A DNA stretch of 64,000 nucleotides from Porphyra umbilicalis (taxonomy: Eukaryota > Rhodophyta > Bangiophyceae > Bangiales > Bangiaceae): NCBI GenBank assembly GCA_002049455.2, contig KV918909.1, positions 115,542 through 179,541 on the forward strand, read 5' to 3'. Of this stretch, positions 10,207 through 20,745 are shown piece by piece. Numbering within the stretch: the stretch's first letter is position 1; every line of letters begins with the position of its first letter. The position numbers and the translations under genes were made by a program. Under the pieces are notes generated by a model. That model was not told where the DNA came from. It was given only the letters and a program-made list of their open reading frames with translations, and made no database searches.

Positions 10207-12334
10207 TGCGGGTGCCCGCTGGGTCCAAGAAAGAACAGAGGCAGAAGAACCGGGTGAAGCACGGGGCATACAGTGTTAGGTCAGCTCCAACACCACACAG
10301 CAGTGAAGTCATTGGCGCACCAACCCAGTCAAAAGCACCGCGAAGCAGACCCTCTCCCAGCGATCACGCCCACAGTGCAACCACGAAACACCTACCACTA
10401 CCAAGATGACACGGCGACGCAATAGACGCAAGCTGCGGGCGAGAAGTGGGTGCCACCAGGGTCAGGCGCCACGGCAGAAGTTGGTCTGCGGCTTCTGCTC
10501 GATACTAATGCCGAGAAGGGTACAGACAGAGCGGAGTGTGCTCTCATACCACACATAAGTGCCACCACACAAAAAGGCCACGCAAAAGACGAGGGGGTCC
10601 CGATACGTCAGGAAACTGCGTCAAGCCAGCGTCGGCCGCCACCGTAGGACGGCAATACAAAGGGCTGCTCGCGGCGCCCAACCCCCGCGCATGCAATGGG
10701 CGCTGGCCGTTGACAACCGCACAATCATCAGTGGAGAGGCCGTGACTCTCGCCCCCTTCCAGTCCTCCCGCCGACGCACCCCCTTAGCGGGCCATCGAAA
10801 CGCACCTCGCGACAGAGTCGCCGCATTACATTGCGCATCGCGGAGGGTTCGGCCCGTACCCACCAGGCGCTCATGCAATCCCTCACTGCGGATGACTCGA
10901 GAGAGTGGGCGGGGGTCGAGGGGCACGGTAGAGGGGAGAAAGGCACCCGGGGCGGGGAAGTAGTGGGGCGTTGCTCCAAATCACCCGGGAGGCACGGCCA
11001 TTGCGGCAACGAGGGGCGGGCTCAAGCCCCTGAGACGCGCAGGTCCAACCACAGCACTCAAGGGGGCCCTCTCAAGTGGTGCTGCGACTGGGGGACGGGC
11101 AGCGGCGAGCAGGTCGTGCAAGCACACAAGCGCAGGGGCAGCAGTCCGGGTGCGACGACGGTCAATCTGCTCAGGCCCCATCACCTGATGGGCGCTCGAG
11201 GTGCATGCAAGCGGGAGCCACCAACTGCAAACACGAGCCGTCGAATCTGACAGTACAGCGTAGTTGGCCGGTACTTCAGTGGCATGGTTTCGGAAACGTT
11301 GTTCACAACGACTGTCAGCTTCCGGATTGCCTCCCTTCAGGTGCCGAAGCGCCGCTGTAAGCCGTCAATGGGAACAAGAAATGGGCATCCATGCAATTTG
11401 AAAAACGGCAAGTATGGCAATTGCTCCCAGATCTGAGAGGGGAGCTCGGTTGGCTTCCCAAGCGCCACTCTCCACCCCTGCCTTGGGCGGCGGGGGCTCG
11501 GTACCGTACCGTGAGTGGTGACCACTCACTGTCACACCGTTGCCGCCTGTGCCCTGCTTCTGTTTGCCCCCACACCCTTCGCTCTCTCCCGCCGCATCGG
11601 GGCACCCGGGCGTGTGCGTCCCGATGAGACTTCCACTCTCCGATGCTGCGGTCTTTGGTACGTGTCCACGCCCTGCCTTGGCGGGGCGAATTGACATTCC
11701 TTCGAGCGCACCGCCGACCGTTTGACGGCGCATGCGCATGCACCACCGACCGCTCTTGAGCGAGCAGTCTGCCGTCCTTGGGGCGTGTGCCAACTGTTTG
11801 TGGGCTTGCGAAAGACCTGGATCTGCCCACCTCCGCCGTGTTGGCGCGCGCGGGAGATGCGCGCGGGACGCGTGCATCCCCTGTATGTGACTTGGGTCGT
11901 GCCGCACGCTCAATCCAGGCGTCTGACAATGCGCGCGCTTCTTTCCCGCCCTTATTGCCGTTGACAACCCCCCCCCCGCCTCCCGCGCACCGCACCGGAG
12001 CACCTCCCTGGTTCTCTTCATCTGTACCGCTCTCACATGGTGGCCTGGATGCATCCCGCCTTTTCTACCTCAGCGTTGCCCTGCCCCTGCGCGGGTCGGG
12101 GCCACGTCGGGCGCCTTGCTCGCGGCGCCGCTCGATGCGACGGAGCACCCGCCGGGTGCATTTAAGTGCGACGGGTCCTCCCCACTATGGGAGGATGGTC
12201 GTCGATGCGGTGCCGATGACCGGCTGCCACCACCCCTGCCGTGTCCACGACACCTTGCGGGCTCCACTAGCCTCCTCTCCCTTCCCCCTCCCGCCGTCCC
12301 TCCCCCACCCCTCACCCCCTCTTCTCTTACTGAG
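10207..12334. other. No gene seen
   Basis: About 2.1 kb between the transposase 5' end and the next plus-strand gene. Open frames occur on both strands but none has a protein-like composition or recognisable motif. It may hold divergent promoters for the two flanking genes. The 200 bp before 12,335 are pyrimidine-rich (CTCCCTTCCCCCTCCC), resembling the leaders of other genes in this window. Confidence 0.5.
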
Positions 12335-14860
12335 ATGGCTGGCGGACACCGCACAACCCAACCTGTGGGGTGGCCGTTTCCGCGCCGTGCTGCCGTGATG
12401 CAGGCGGGCGGGGCCCCGGCCGTGCGGCAGGAGGCGGCAGTTCACGCCGAAGCTGCCGAACGTGAGTCGGCAGCCCAGTACGCCGCGGCCCAGGCGATGC
12501 TGGACATGACGCCGCCCGGTGCCTCGCCGACGCCGCCGCTCCTTGCCGGTGCGTGGGAGGCCAGCTGCGACGAGGCGCCGCACGCCGACGACGGCTTCTA
12601 CGCGAACAGCTTCGTGGAGGTGACGGCGACGGCGGCGCATGGCGCTCTGCCCCGCTCTCAGACGATTCACAACGACGATGCCCGTGAGCGGAGCGCCTTT
12701 GCCGCGGAACTGGGTGGCTACACCATGAGCCAGAACGGCACGCGCGCCTCCGCGCTCGCGGGGCCGCTCGGCGGTGGTGCGCCGCCGTCGTGGCCTCCAA
12801 GTCCATCTCCATCGTCGGCGCTACCCCTGGCGCAGAGGCCGGCGCCGTCTCGCGCACTATCGCGGCCGTCGGCGGCGCCCTCTGCAGCGGCCGCGTCGGC
12901 GCTGACGTCGCCGCTCGTGGCCATGACCGGGCCGTTCCAGCCGCCCCCGCGCCGCCGTGCATCAACTCCAACTTCTTGCGGCCCACCCGCTGCATCGTCA
13001 TCTACTGCGGCTCGACCACCGGTCCCCTCTGCACCGCTGGGTGCCGCGGCGGCCGGCGGCAACAAGAACAAGACGCCGCCGGCCAGGCGGGCCAAGCCGC
13101 CGCCGGCCAAACGGATCAAGCAGTTGACGCTGAGCTCCATCTCCAAGGCAGTGACGGCGGCTTCGATGCGCTCGGCCAGGACGGCGGCAGAGATCCTCGT
13201 GTCACCCGAGTGCACGACGGGGAGCTCGGGAACGGCCGTGGAGAGGGCAGGTGCCACTGCCAAGGCCGCCACTGCCGTCAAGAAGGCAAGCGCCGCCATG
13301 GCGCAGATGCTCATCGACAGCCTGGAGCCGCTGTGTGTCGAGGTCGTCGAGTCCGCGCAGCAGATGGAGCGCATGCGGGCGGACCTGAGTCGTTTGGCAC
13401 AGAAGGTGGACACCCAGGGCGTTGGCCACGAGCGGACGGCCAAGGCGGTCATTGACCTGCGCGACTCGAAGAAGACGGAGTCTCCCCGCGGCGCGAGCTC
13501 CACGGTCGGCTGCACCAAGACGGCGTTCGACGACAAGGCCGCGACGGAGGCGGACCTTGTCGCACTCGCCGCCAAGAACAACAGAGAGGTCGAGGTTGTC
13601 CGCAATGAGGTGCGGCAGGTGCTCCAGACGCTGGCGGTCACCACGGAGACGAGTACTCTCGTCCTGGCGGACTCGGGCCGCTACAAGGCCACGTTGCACT
13701 CGACGATTGCTCGTCTGCGCAACATTAGCGCTGAGGAGGCGGCGGAGTGGGCGGCAGGTGGCCAGCTGCTGCCAACGCGCATCGTCAACATCAAAAACGG
13801 CACCAAGACGAAGGTCAAGAACTTGTCGGTGCCGTTAAGCGCCACCGCTGGGTACCTGGTGGCGGACCTAAAGAAGTGGTCGCTCGCCGCGTACTTTGAG
13901 GTGCTTGGCGTCGACTGGCCCTCGGACCTGGCCAAGGGCTTTGCGGAGTTGTGGCTCGAGGACGACGAGTTCCTCACGTCTGAAAAGGGCCAGGCCGCCA
14001 TCATTGCCGGCGCCAAGGCCCTCTTCCGGCGCGGTGGCGCCGCTTCTCGTATCGTCAAGAGTCGGGGCGCCGGCGGCGGCGAGCACGTGACGATGACCGT
14101 GGGACACTACATGCTCATCGGGAGTTTTGTGCGGCACGAGTTGATGGTTGCGGCCGGGCTCCGTTCCCGCCAGCGCCACGGCAAGTCGGAGGGAGCGTTC
14201 AAGCATTGGGTGGTCGAGGTCAACCCCGTCAAGGACTGGCTGCCCAAGGACGCCGCTGTGGCGAACGGTATGAGCCTGGTCGACGGCGCATCGTCGCGCG
14301 ACTTTTTCTACCAGATAGCCGGCACTCTTCCCCCGGCCAACACGCCGGACGTTCCGGGGAGCCAGGCGGCGGCGTCGACGAGCGCTGGGTCCGGGTCCAC
14401 CTCGGGCAGCCAAGCCACCACGGCCGACGCGGCGGGCAGGTTGGTCGCGGGCGCGCCAGGTTGCGGCTCGACGAGCAATGCCGGTGGTGGCTCCGTCGCT
14501 ACGCGCGCGCCGAGCCCGGCGGCCGCCAGCACCACCCGGCGCTGTGATTCCCCTGCGGCTGCGGCGCGCGGCACCGACGGCGGCGATGGGGACAGCGGGG
14601 GTGACGGCGACGCCTTCGGTGACGCGGATCTCTTTCCCGCGGCCACCGCCGGAGCGCAGAAACGGGTCGGTTCACCTGCCGCTCACACTCACAACCGCCG
14701 CAACACGCTGCCTGGGCTAGGTGGGGATGAGGATGAGGACATGGGGGAAGGAGCGGGGGGCGGGGAGGTGAGCGAGGAGGAGGAAGAGGACGGGGACGAT
14801 GAGTATGGCGAGGACGACGATGGGCGTCAGCTGCTGGGTGCCAAGTACCGCTGCGAGTAA
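12335..14860 (+). CDS. Hypothetical 841-aa protein, possible element accessory factor
   Basis: The family was not recognised. The start at ATG 12,335 (MAGGHRTTQP) follows a pyrimidine-rich leader; the open frame extends further upstream without a convincing ATG. The layout is a low-complexity P/A/S-rich N-terminus (about residues 1-250), a basic patch ARRAKPPPAKRIKQ (about 250), an alanine- and charge-rich helical or coiled-coil region (about 310-460), a globular part with YLVADLKKWSLAAYFEVLGV (about 505-700), a G/S/A-rich linker, and a strongly acidic tail (about 795-835). The basic patch plus acidic tail suggests a nuclear DNA-binding or chromatin-type protein. It lies 2.1 kb from the Plavaka-type transposase, divergently transcribed, and before the second CCATCA cluster. 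A TnpA-like role binding those motifs is my inference only. No frameshift or stop was seen. Confidence 0.65.
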   Translation: MAGGHRTTQPVGWPFPRRAAVMQAGGAPAVRQEAAVHAEAAERESAAQYAAAQAMLDMTPPGASPTPPLLAGAWEASCDEAPHADDGFYANSFVEVTATAAHGALPRSQTIHNDDARERSAFAAELGGYTMSQNGTRASALAGPLGGGAPPSWPPSPSPSSALPLAQRPAPSRALSRPSAAPSAAAASALTSPLVAMTGPFQPPPRRRASTPTSCGPPAASSSTAARPPVPSAPLGAAAAGGNKNKTPPARRAKPPPAKRIKQLTLSSISKAVTAASMRSARTAAEILVSPECTTGSSGTAVERAGATAKAATAVKKASAAMAQMLIDSLEPLCVEVVESAQQMERMRADLSRLAQKVDTQGVGHERTAKAVIDLRDSKKTESPRGASSTVGCTKTAFDDKAATEADLVALAAKNNREVEVVRNEVRQVLQTLAVTTETSTLVLADSGRYKATLHSTIARLRNISAEEAAEWAAGGQLLPTRIVNIKNGTKTKVKNLSVPLSATAGYLVADLKKWSLAAYFEVLGVDWPSDLAKGFAELWLEDDEFLTSEKGQAAIIAGAKALFRRGGAASRIVKSRGAGGGEHVTMTVGHYMLIGSFVRHELMVAAGLRSRQRHGKSEGAFKHWVVEVNPVKDWLPKDAAVANGMSLVDGASSRDFFYQIAGTLPPANTPDVPGSQAAASTSAGSGSTSGSQATTADAAGRLVAGAPGCGSTSNAGGGSVATRAPSPAAASTTRRCDSPAAAARGTDGGDGDSGGDGDAFGDADLFPAATAGAQKRVGSPAAHTHNRRNTLPGLGGDEDEDMGEGAGGGEVSEEEEEDGDDEYGEDDDGRQLLGAKYRCE

Positions 14861-15043
14861 GCGCCTGGAGGCTCGCCCGGCGTCCCCGTCGTCGCTGCTG
14901 ATGAACGCTTTGGTTTTGTCGTGCTGTCGCTCGTCTCTTGCCACTTCTTCTCTTGCTTTGCGTCTTATGCTTCTATTCTTGCAACTGCACTCTTCTTTGG
15001 CTGAGCTATTGCTGGTGCCTGCACGCTCCGCACGTCGGTAGGA

Positions 15044-15085
15044 GGCCGCTCGTACGAGGTACGCGGCCGCTCGTACGAGGTACGC
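15044..15085 (+). repeat. 21-bp tandem repeat, two perfect copies
   Basis: Two adjacent identical copies of a 21-bp unit containing the palindrome CTCGTACGAG. It lies about 180 bp downstream of the 841-aa gene, in its probable 3' UTR. Confidence 0.9.
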
Positions 15086-15407
15086 AGCTCGACGTCCCTT
15101 TCTTTGGCGCGCTTCACTTGCCGAACACGGCCCGTGCGTGGATGTACTAGATGCGCAAAAAAATGTGCATTGAGGTTTTGCAAAGGGGATGTACACCTAG
15201 GTATCGACGAGCGTGGTGCGGGTGGATGAATAAAAGCACAGCCGTCGGCTCCAGGCGTGGCTACGGGCTGTCAGCATCCTCCTATTCACTCATCTTGTCC
15301 TCTTATTGGTCATCGGTCCGGGGATACATCTGATGCCTCATTGGCGCGTGAGCTCATGTCTTTGCCCGGCCGTTGAACTCTCTCATGTGAGACGCCAATG
15401 TGCAAGC

Positions 15408-15540
15408 CTTTTCCCTGATGGGGAATCCCCATCAGTCTCTGTCCGATGGGGCTCCCCCAAAATCGCCATCAGCAATCCATCAGAAACCCCTCTTGATGGA
15501 AGATCTCAGCCCCATCAGAGGGCCATCAGAAAGATGCCGT
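15408..15540. repeat. Cluster of CCATCA/TGATGG motifs (right)
   Basis: About ten CCATCA or TGATGG motifs in mixed orientation, including CCCCATCAG and GCCATCAG, within 130 bp. It is the partner of the cluster at 5,203-5,330. Confidence 0.55.
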
Positions 15541-15949
15541 AATGGGCGTTCGAGGCAAATCTAACGATGACTGTACCTGGCTGGCCCCCCCACCCGCAGC
15601 GGCTGCCGCCCTCCCCGGCTGCCTCCGTCCCCCGCTGCCACCGCCCCTGGCTGCCGCAGCCCCCGCGGCGCGGCCGCCCCTGGCTGTATATAGAAAGACA
15701 CTCCGCTGAGCGCGACCACTCGACATGCCTCCAGAGGCTGGAATCGGGGTGTAGAGTAGAGTTCCCTCAATGCGCCTAGGGCACGCTGACAGCACTGGGC
15801 ACACAAGTGTCGACCTCGCTTTCTCAGCCATATAGCGGGGTAGCCCCAACGAATGGGACGACAGAGTGGGACGACCCTCGCTGGAGACTGCGTGCACTTG
15901 TCTTGCCGGTACTTCGTCTCCTTTCCGCAACTCTTTCTCTAACGCTGTG
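15541..15949. other. No gene seen
   Basis: Contains ATGACTG followed by TA at about 15,567-15,574, which fits the outer end of the mariner-type MITE family. Otherwise it is GC-rich DNA with no protein-like frame. Confidence 0.4.
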
Positions 15950-17340
15950 CCAGTTCCCACAGCCGCGATAGGAATAGGGGCGAAACGACAGGCTGGCAGG
16001 GACAGCCCTAGCGAGGCCGGTGGCTGGCGGCGGCCGCCTGCTGACGGCCCTATTGTATGCAGGCGGGTGGGGAAACAGGGATGCGGGAGTTCGGGAGAAA
16101 CCGACAATGGCTGGTGAATGAAAAGGGCGCCGGAATGGCGGGGGAGGCGGCGGGAGTGCGGGGGGGGAGGGGAGGGTAAGCGTGGTGATGGTCGTGCGGC
16201 TCGCGTGGCGCTAGGGCTGCTGTCCACTCGGGGGCAGCGGGAAAACGCAGTGACCACAGGCAACGGCGAAGGGGACGAGGAGCGGTGGGGGGGGGGGGGG
16301 GGGGGAGTGTGGCCAGTGGTGGAATAAAGAGGCGGCCCGCCGGTAGCAAGAAAAGACGAAGACGACCGAGTCACTCGGTCAAAGGGGGGGGCGGCACGGC
16401 CCGGGGGGACAGCGGGCGCATGCGGCTGGAGCAAGCGGCGGGGGTGGAGGGGGAGTTGACGGCTGGGGGAGGACGGCGGCGTTGGGAGGGTGACGGGGTG
16501 CTGCTCGTCGGGAAGAAGGAAGCGGTTCGGAGCTGTGCTTGCCGGAGTTGCTGCAGTGGGAGGACTCTGACGGTCCAAGACTCATCCGTTCAGCCGTGTG
16601 GGCGCGCAAAAGGACGCCTTCGAGTCTGCTCAATCCGTGATATGATTGGCTTAAGACTTGAAACTGTCGCAGTCAATGGTGCTCCGCACTCTGATTGGGA
16701 GACGACCTTGACACAAGCGGGGCACTTTGCGCGGGCAATCAAATCGCCATCAGGGCAAGGTGCCTCCTCGCCTGTCCAACCAACAGGCCACCTTCATCGC
16801 CATCGACGAGTCGAACGGCTGTCCCACGCCCATCCCTCTAACCTCATCTCTCTGCCCCCACGTCGCTGTCCCACACATTCCGTATACTCCCCCTTTGCCC
16901 CCGCAAGCTGTCAACTCGTCCTCCACCCCCGCCGCTTGCTCCAGCCGCATGCGCCCGCCGTCCCCCCGGGCCGTGCCGCCCCCCCCTTTGACCGAGTGAC
17001 TCGGTTGTCTTCGTCTTTTCTTGCTACCGGCGGGCCGCCTCTTTATTCCACCACTGGCCACACTCCCCCCCCCCCCCCCCCACCGCTCCTCGTCCCCTTC
17101 GCCGTTGCCTGTGGTCACTGCGTTTTCCCGCTGCCCCCGAGTGGACAGCAGCCCTAGCGCCACGCGAGCCGCACGACCATCACCACGCTTACCCTCCCCC
17201 CCCTCCCCGCACTCCCGCCGCCCCCCAGTCGTGTCGTCAGTGGGCGACCGCCGCCGCCCAACAGCCTCGCGAGGGCTGTCCCTGCCAGCGTGTCGCTGCG
17301 CAGGTAATCCTAAAGCAGCTGTAGGAACCGGAACGGACGT
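15950..17340. repeat. Long inverted repeat (arms ~320-500 bp)
   Basis: The left arm, about 15,950-16,465, is repeated as the reverse complement at about 16,903-17,340. Shared stretches include GACCGAGTCACTCGGTC, AATAAAGAGGCGGCCCGCCG, CAGTGACCACAGGCAACGGC, a G-run of about 19 opposite a C-run, and GGCAGGGACAGCCCT. The core arms (16,130-16,465 and 16,905-17,230) are nearly identical; outside them identity falls and the left arm has an insertion at about 16,040-16,120. The ~440-bp spacer (16,466-16,902) holds no clear gene. Confidence 0.85.
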
Positions 17341-17371
17341 GAGAGCAGAAGTCGTGGTCAGAGCTCAAGTA

Positions 17372-17755
17372 CAGTCATTGTGCGCTTGTAAAGCAGGGTG
17401 GAGCACTTTGTAGCCCACGTGAGAATTTACAGCTGATTGGACAATCTGTTCCAAAACGACAACCACCCGAGGTGCTCATGACGCTCGATCGTGAATTTGA
17501 ATCATAAATTGTGCAATGAGACACGGAAGGGCGTGGCAAGACTTGTGCCCCGTCCTTCACGAGGTGTTCCTGGGGGGGTAGGCAGGCAAATTTCGACAGA
17601 CTTGAGGCAGCGGATTACTCGATCGCAGATCAGCTGTGAATCATCACTTCAAGTGCCATCAAGTGCGGTGGGCCCCGCACCGGAGCGATCGAGTTGCGCT
17701 CAGTTATAAAGCAGTGTACCTTATAAGCGGGACACATATAAATGCGCAATGACTG
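17372..17755 (+). mobile_element. Mariner-type MITE, complete 384-bp copy
   Basis: Termini CAGTCATTGTGCGCTTGTA and the inverted TATAAATGCGCAATGACTG are flanked by TA on both sides (17,370-17,371 and 17,756-17,757). CAGT...ACTG ends with a TA target duplication are the hallmark of Tc1/mariner elements. The interior has no ORF, so it is non-autonomous. A degraded inverted copy lies at 4,820-5,187 and a solo end at 1,573. No mariner transposase was found in the window. Confidence 0.85.
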
Positions 17756-17757
17756 TA

Positions 17758-18032
17758 CAGTACCAGAATGTAGCCGACATATCGGTTCGAACAATGTCTA
17801 CTGTAAGACCTAGAAACGCCGATTCGCGGCCGTGGATGGCGCGCCTTGGGGGGCTTGCTGGTCCGGCCTGAATCCTGCTGTAAGAGCGTCGACCAATCTG
17901 CGATTCCAGCCCGCGAGGGCAACGCTGCCTTTACGACCCATTGGGGAGCGTTGAGGCCCTTTCGCAGACCGCTTTCGCAGAAGACGGGGCCCGCGATTCG
18001 AAGCTCCTATTGGCTCGTGACGGTCGCCGCGG
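17758..18032. other. No gene seen
   Basis: No protein-like frame and no recognised repeat between the MITE and the palindrome. Confidence 0.4.
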
Positions 18033-18125
18033 GGTGCGCTGCAGCCCGGTGCATCCCCGATTTGTCAACATACGCGGCCGCGCCGCGTATGTTGACAACC
18101 CCGGGATGCACCGCGCTGCACGTAG
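18033..18125. repeat. Near-perfect palindrome with 44-bp arms
   Basis: Centred on ACGCGGC-CGC-GCCGCGT. The arms contain TTGTCAACATACGCGGC on the left and its complement GCCGCGTATGTTGACAA on the right. They extend outward through GGTGCATCCC and GCGCTGCA with a few mismatches. A transcript or single strand would form a stable hairpin. Confidence 0.9.
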
Positions 18126-18959
18126 TTCCGGCGAAGGCGCAAGAGTTGACATCAGTAATTTTACTATTTGAAGATCAATTTGTCTCTATCCAGCCCCCAA
18201 TTCTGTCCCTGTGACCGGCGGCGACCGCATCAGCCCGTCTGACAAACCACTCTCGTCACTTCGCCTCGCGGAACCCATTCTTGTGTCTTGCCCCTACGTC
18301 AACAACATCCCTTCCACCTGTTCACCAACCAACCACAGCCTCTTATATTCCTGCCGAACGGCTGCGGTCGCTGCTGACACAGCAAGGTCTTCCGACAGAC
18401 TGACTGGTACAGCGTGGCGGCGTGCACGCAAAATACTTCACAGATGTCAATGTTGCTACCGCCTCCCCAGTATCACATGGCCAGAGCTGTGCGACAAGAA
18501 TGATATCGCCTGCGATGTGAAAGACAAAAGCTCAAAAAGCCAACCAGGTCGACGACGGCATCCGCTGGCGTGCGCATGGCGCAGGAGCCCTGTCGCGGGC
18601 CTGCACGTCGTCAATATCAGAACGAGTGCGTAAGCCAGGGGATGGAGAGGATAAAACACGCCGAGGACACATGGTCGCAGACACCATATCGACATGCGTC
18701 GCGGAGGCAGTCTGCCAAACGGGCGGGTACATCGTGGTACGAGTCGGTGCGAAGGTGGCCACCTAGAACGTCCAGGCCAGTATTGACAGTATTGATATCA
18801 ATCAATTGGATCGTACTGGGAATATATTTGGCTCGCGTGCCTCGTAAATACAGTAACGCTCTGTCTGGTGCCCGCATGTTCTTTCGCAGATATTGCACCC
18901 CGGTTCTGCGGGCCCCGCGGAACTGCGAAACGTGCTGCGAACGGGCCTGAGTGACCGAG
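18126..18959. other. No gene seen
   Basis: Lower-GC DNA. Frames up to about 140 codons exist but none reads as a known or protein-like product. Confidence 0.4.
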
Positions 18960-20745
18960 TGTCTTTCGGCGCTCCCTGGCTGCCGCCGCTGCCGCCCGAG
19001 GCTGCAACCGCTGCCACCCCAGGATGCAACCGCTGCCGCTCCAGGCTGCCACCGCCGCCGCCCCCAGCCGCCGCCGTCCCCAGCCGCCGCCGCCCCCGGC
19101 TGCCGCTGCCACCGGGTGCGGCCGCCGCTCCCTCCCGCTACCCCCGCAGCCGCCCCTGGCCGCCGCTGCCCCCAGCTGCCGCGACCGCGGGCTGACGCAC
19201 CCGGCCGTCGCCGCACCTCACAGCCGCCGCCGCTGCCCCGGGCCGGCATCATAGGCCCCACAGGCTGACAACGCCACTGTCGCCGCTCCCGGCCGCCGCC
19301 GCCGCCACCCCCGGCCGCCGCCGCCGGCGCCGCCGCCGCCCTCTGCCGCCGCCGCCCCTACGTGCCGCCGCCGCAGCCCCCGGCTGCCTCCGCTGACGCC
19401 GCCGCACCCTGCCGCCTCCACCCCGGGCTGCCGCCGCCCCAGCTCCCGGCTGCAACCGCCGCGACTCCGAGCCGCCGCCGCCGTTGCCGCCGCCCCCTGC
19501 CGCCGCCGCATGTGCGTGCCGCCGCCGCCCATTGCCGCCGCCCCAGCTCCCGGCCGTCGCCCCCTGCCGCTCCGGCCCCTGCCTGCCACTGCCGCTGCCG
19601 CCGCCGCCGCCCCCTGCCGCCTCGGCCGACCGTGCCTGCCGCTGCCCCCGTCGCCGCCGCCGCCGCCGCCGCCCCTACCGCCGCCGCCCCGCCTGCCGCC
19701 GCCGCCCCGCCTGCCGCCGCCGCCGCCGTCCCTGCCTACTGCCGCCACCGCCCCCAGCGCCGCCGCCCTTGCCTGCCGCCGCCGCTGCCCCCTGCCGCCG
19801 CCGCCCCTACCTGGCGCCGCGGGCACCCCCGGCCGCCGCCGTCGCCACCGTTCACTGCCGCCGCCGCCGCCGCCCCTGCCGCCGCCACCGCTGCCGCCCC
19901 TCTGCCGCCGCCGCCTCTGCCGCCGCCGGTGCCGCCGCTGCCGCTGCCACCGCCCCATGCCGCCGCCGCCCCTGCCTGCTGCCAACGCCGCCCCTCATTG
20001 CTGCCACCGACGCCCCCGGCCGCCGCCGCCGCCGCTGCAGCCGGCTGCCCCCCCCGTCGCTGTCCCTCGCTGCCGCCCCCGCCCCTTCCGGCCGCCGCCG
20101 CCGCCCCTTGCCGCCGCCGCTTGTGCCTGCTGCCGCCGCCGCCAGCTGCCGCCGCCGCCGCCGCCCCCAGATGCCGCCCCACCACTCCCGGCGACCACCG
20201 TCGCCGCCCCCTTCTGCCGCCACCGACGCTCCCGCCTCCCGCCACAGCAGCTTACGCCTGCCGCCTCCCCCGCCCCCGCCTCCGCCGCCCGTGCCTTCGG
20301 CCGCCGCCGCCGCTGGCTGCCGCCGCCGCCCCTGTCTACCGCCGCCGCCGCCCCCGACCACCACCGTCGCCGCCACCTGCTGCAGCCACCCCCGCCCCCG
20401 GCTGCCGCCATTGCCGCCCGGGGCTGCCGCTACCGCCGCCCCTGCCACCGCCACCGCTGCTTTCCGCCGCCGCCGCTCCCGGCCGCCGCTGCCGCCGCCC
20501 CCTGTCGCCGCCTCCTCTGCCGACGCAGCCCCCACCTGCCGCAGCAGCCGGCCCCTGTCGCCGCCGCCCCTGCTTTCCGACGTCGCAGCATCCTGCCGCC
20601 ACCGCTTCTGCCTGCTGCCGGTGCCGCCGCGCCTCGCCGCTGCCGCCACCGTCCCCTCCCGCCGCCGCCGCCCCCGGCCGCTGCCGCCGCCGTTCTCAGC
20701 TGCCTCCGTTGCCGCCCCCGGCCGCCGTCGCCTGCGGTCGCCTCT
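18960..20745 (+). repeat. CCGCCGCC-type low-complexity block, 1.8 kb
   Basis: A nearly uninterrupted mixture of CCGCCG, CCGCCGCCCC, CTGCCGCC and CCCGGC units, with extreme C over G excess on the plus strand and very little A or T. All three plus frames are open for 440-475 codons and encode only A, P and R/C-rich sequence, with minus frames rich in G, R and A. I treat this as simple-sequence expansion, not a gene. Confidence 0.85.

Noticed and set aside
10448-11995. Several 100-230 codon frames upstream of the 841-aa gene
   Set aside because: Overlapping on both strands with R/G/P bias and no conserved-looking core; treated as open by composition.
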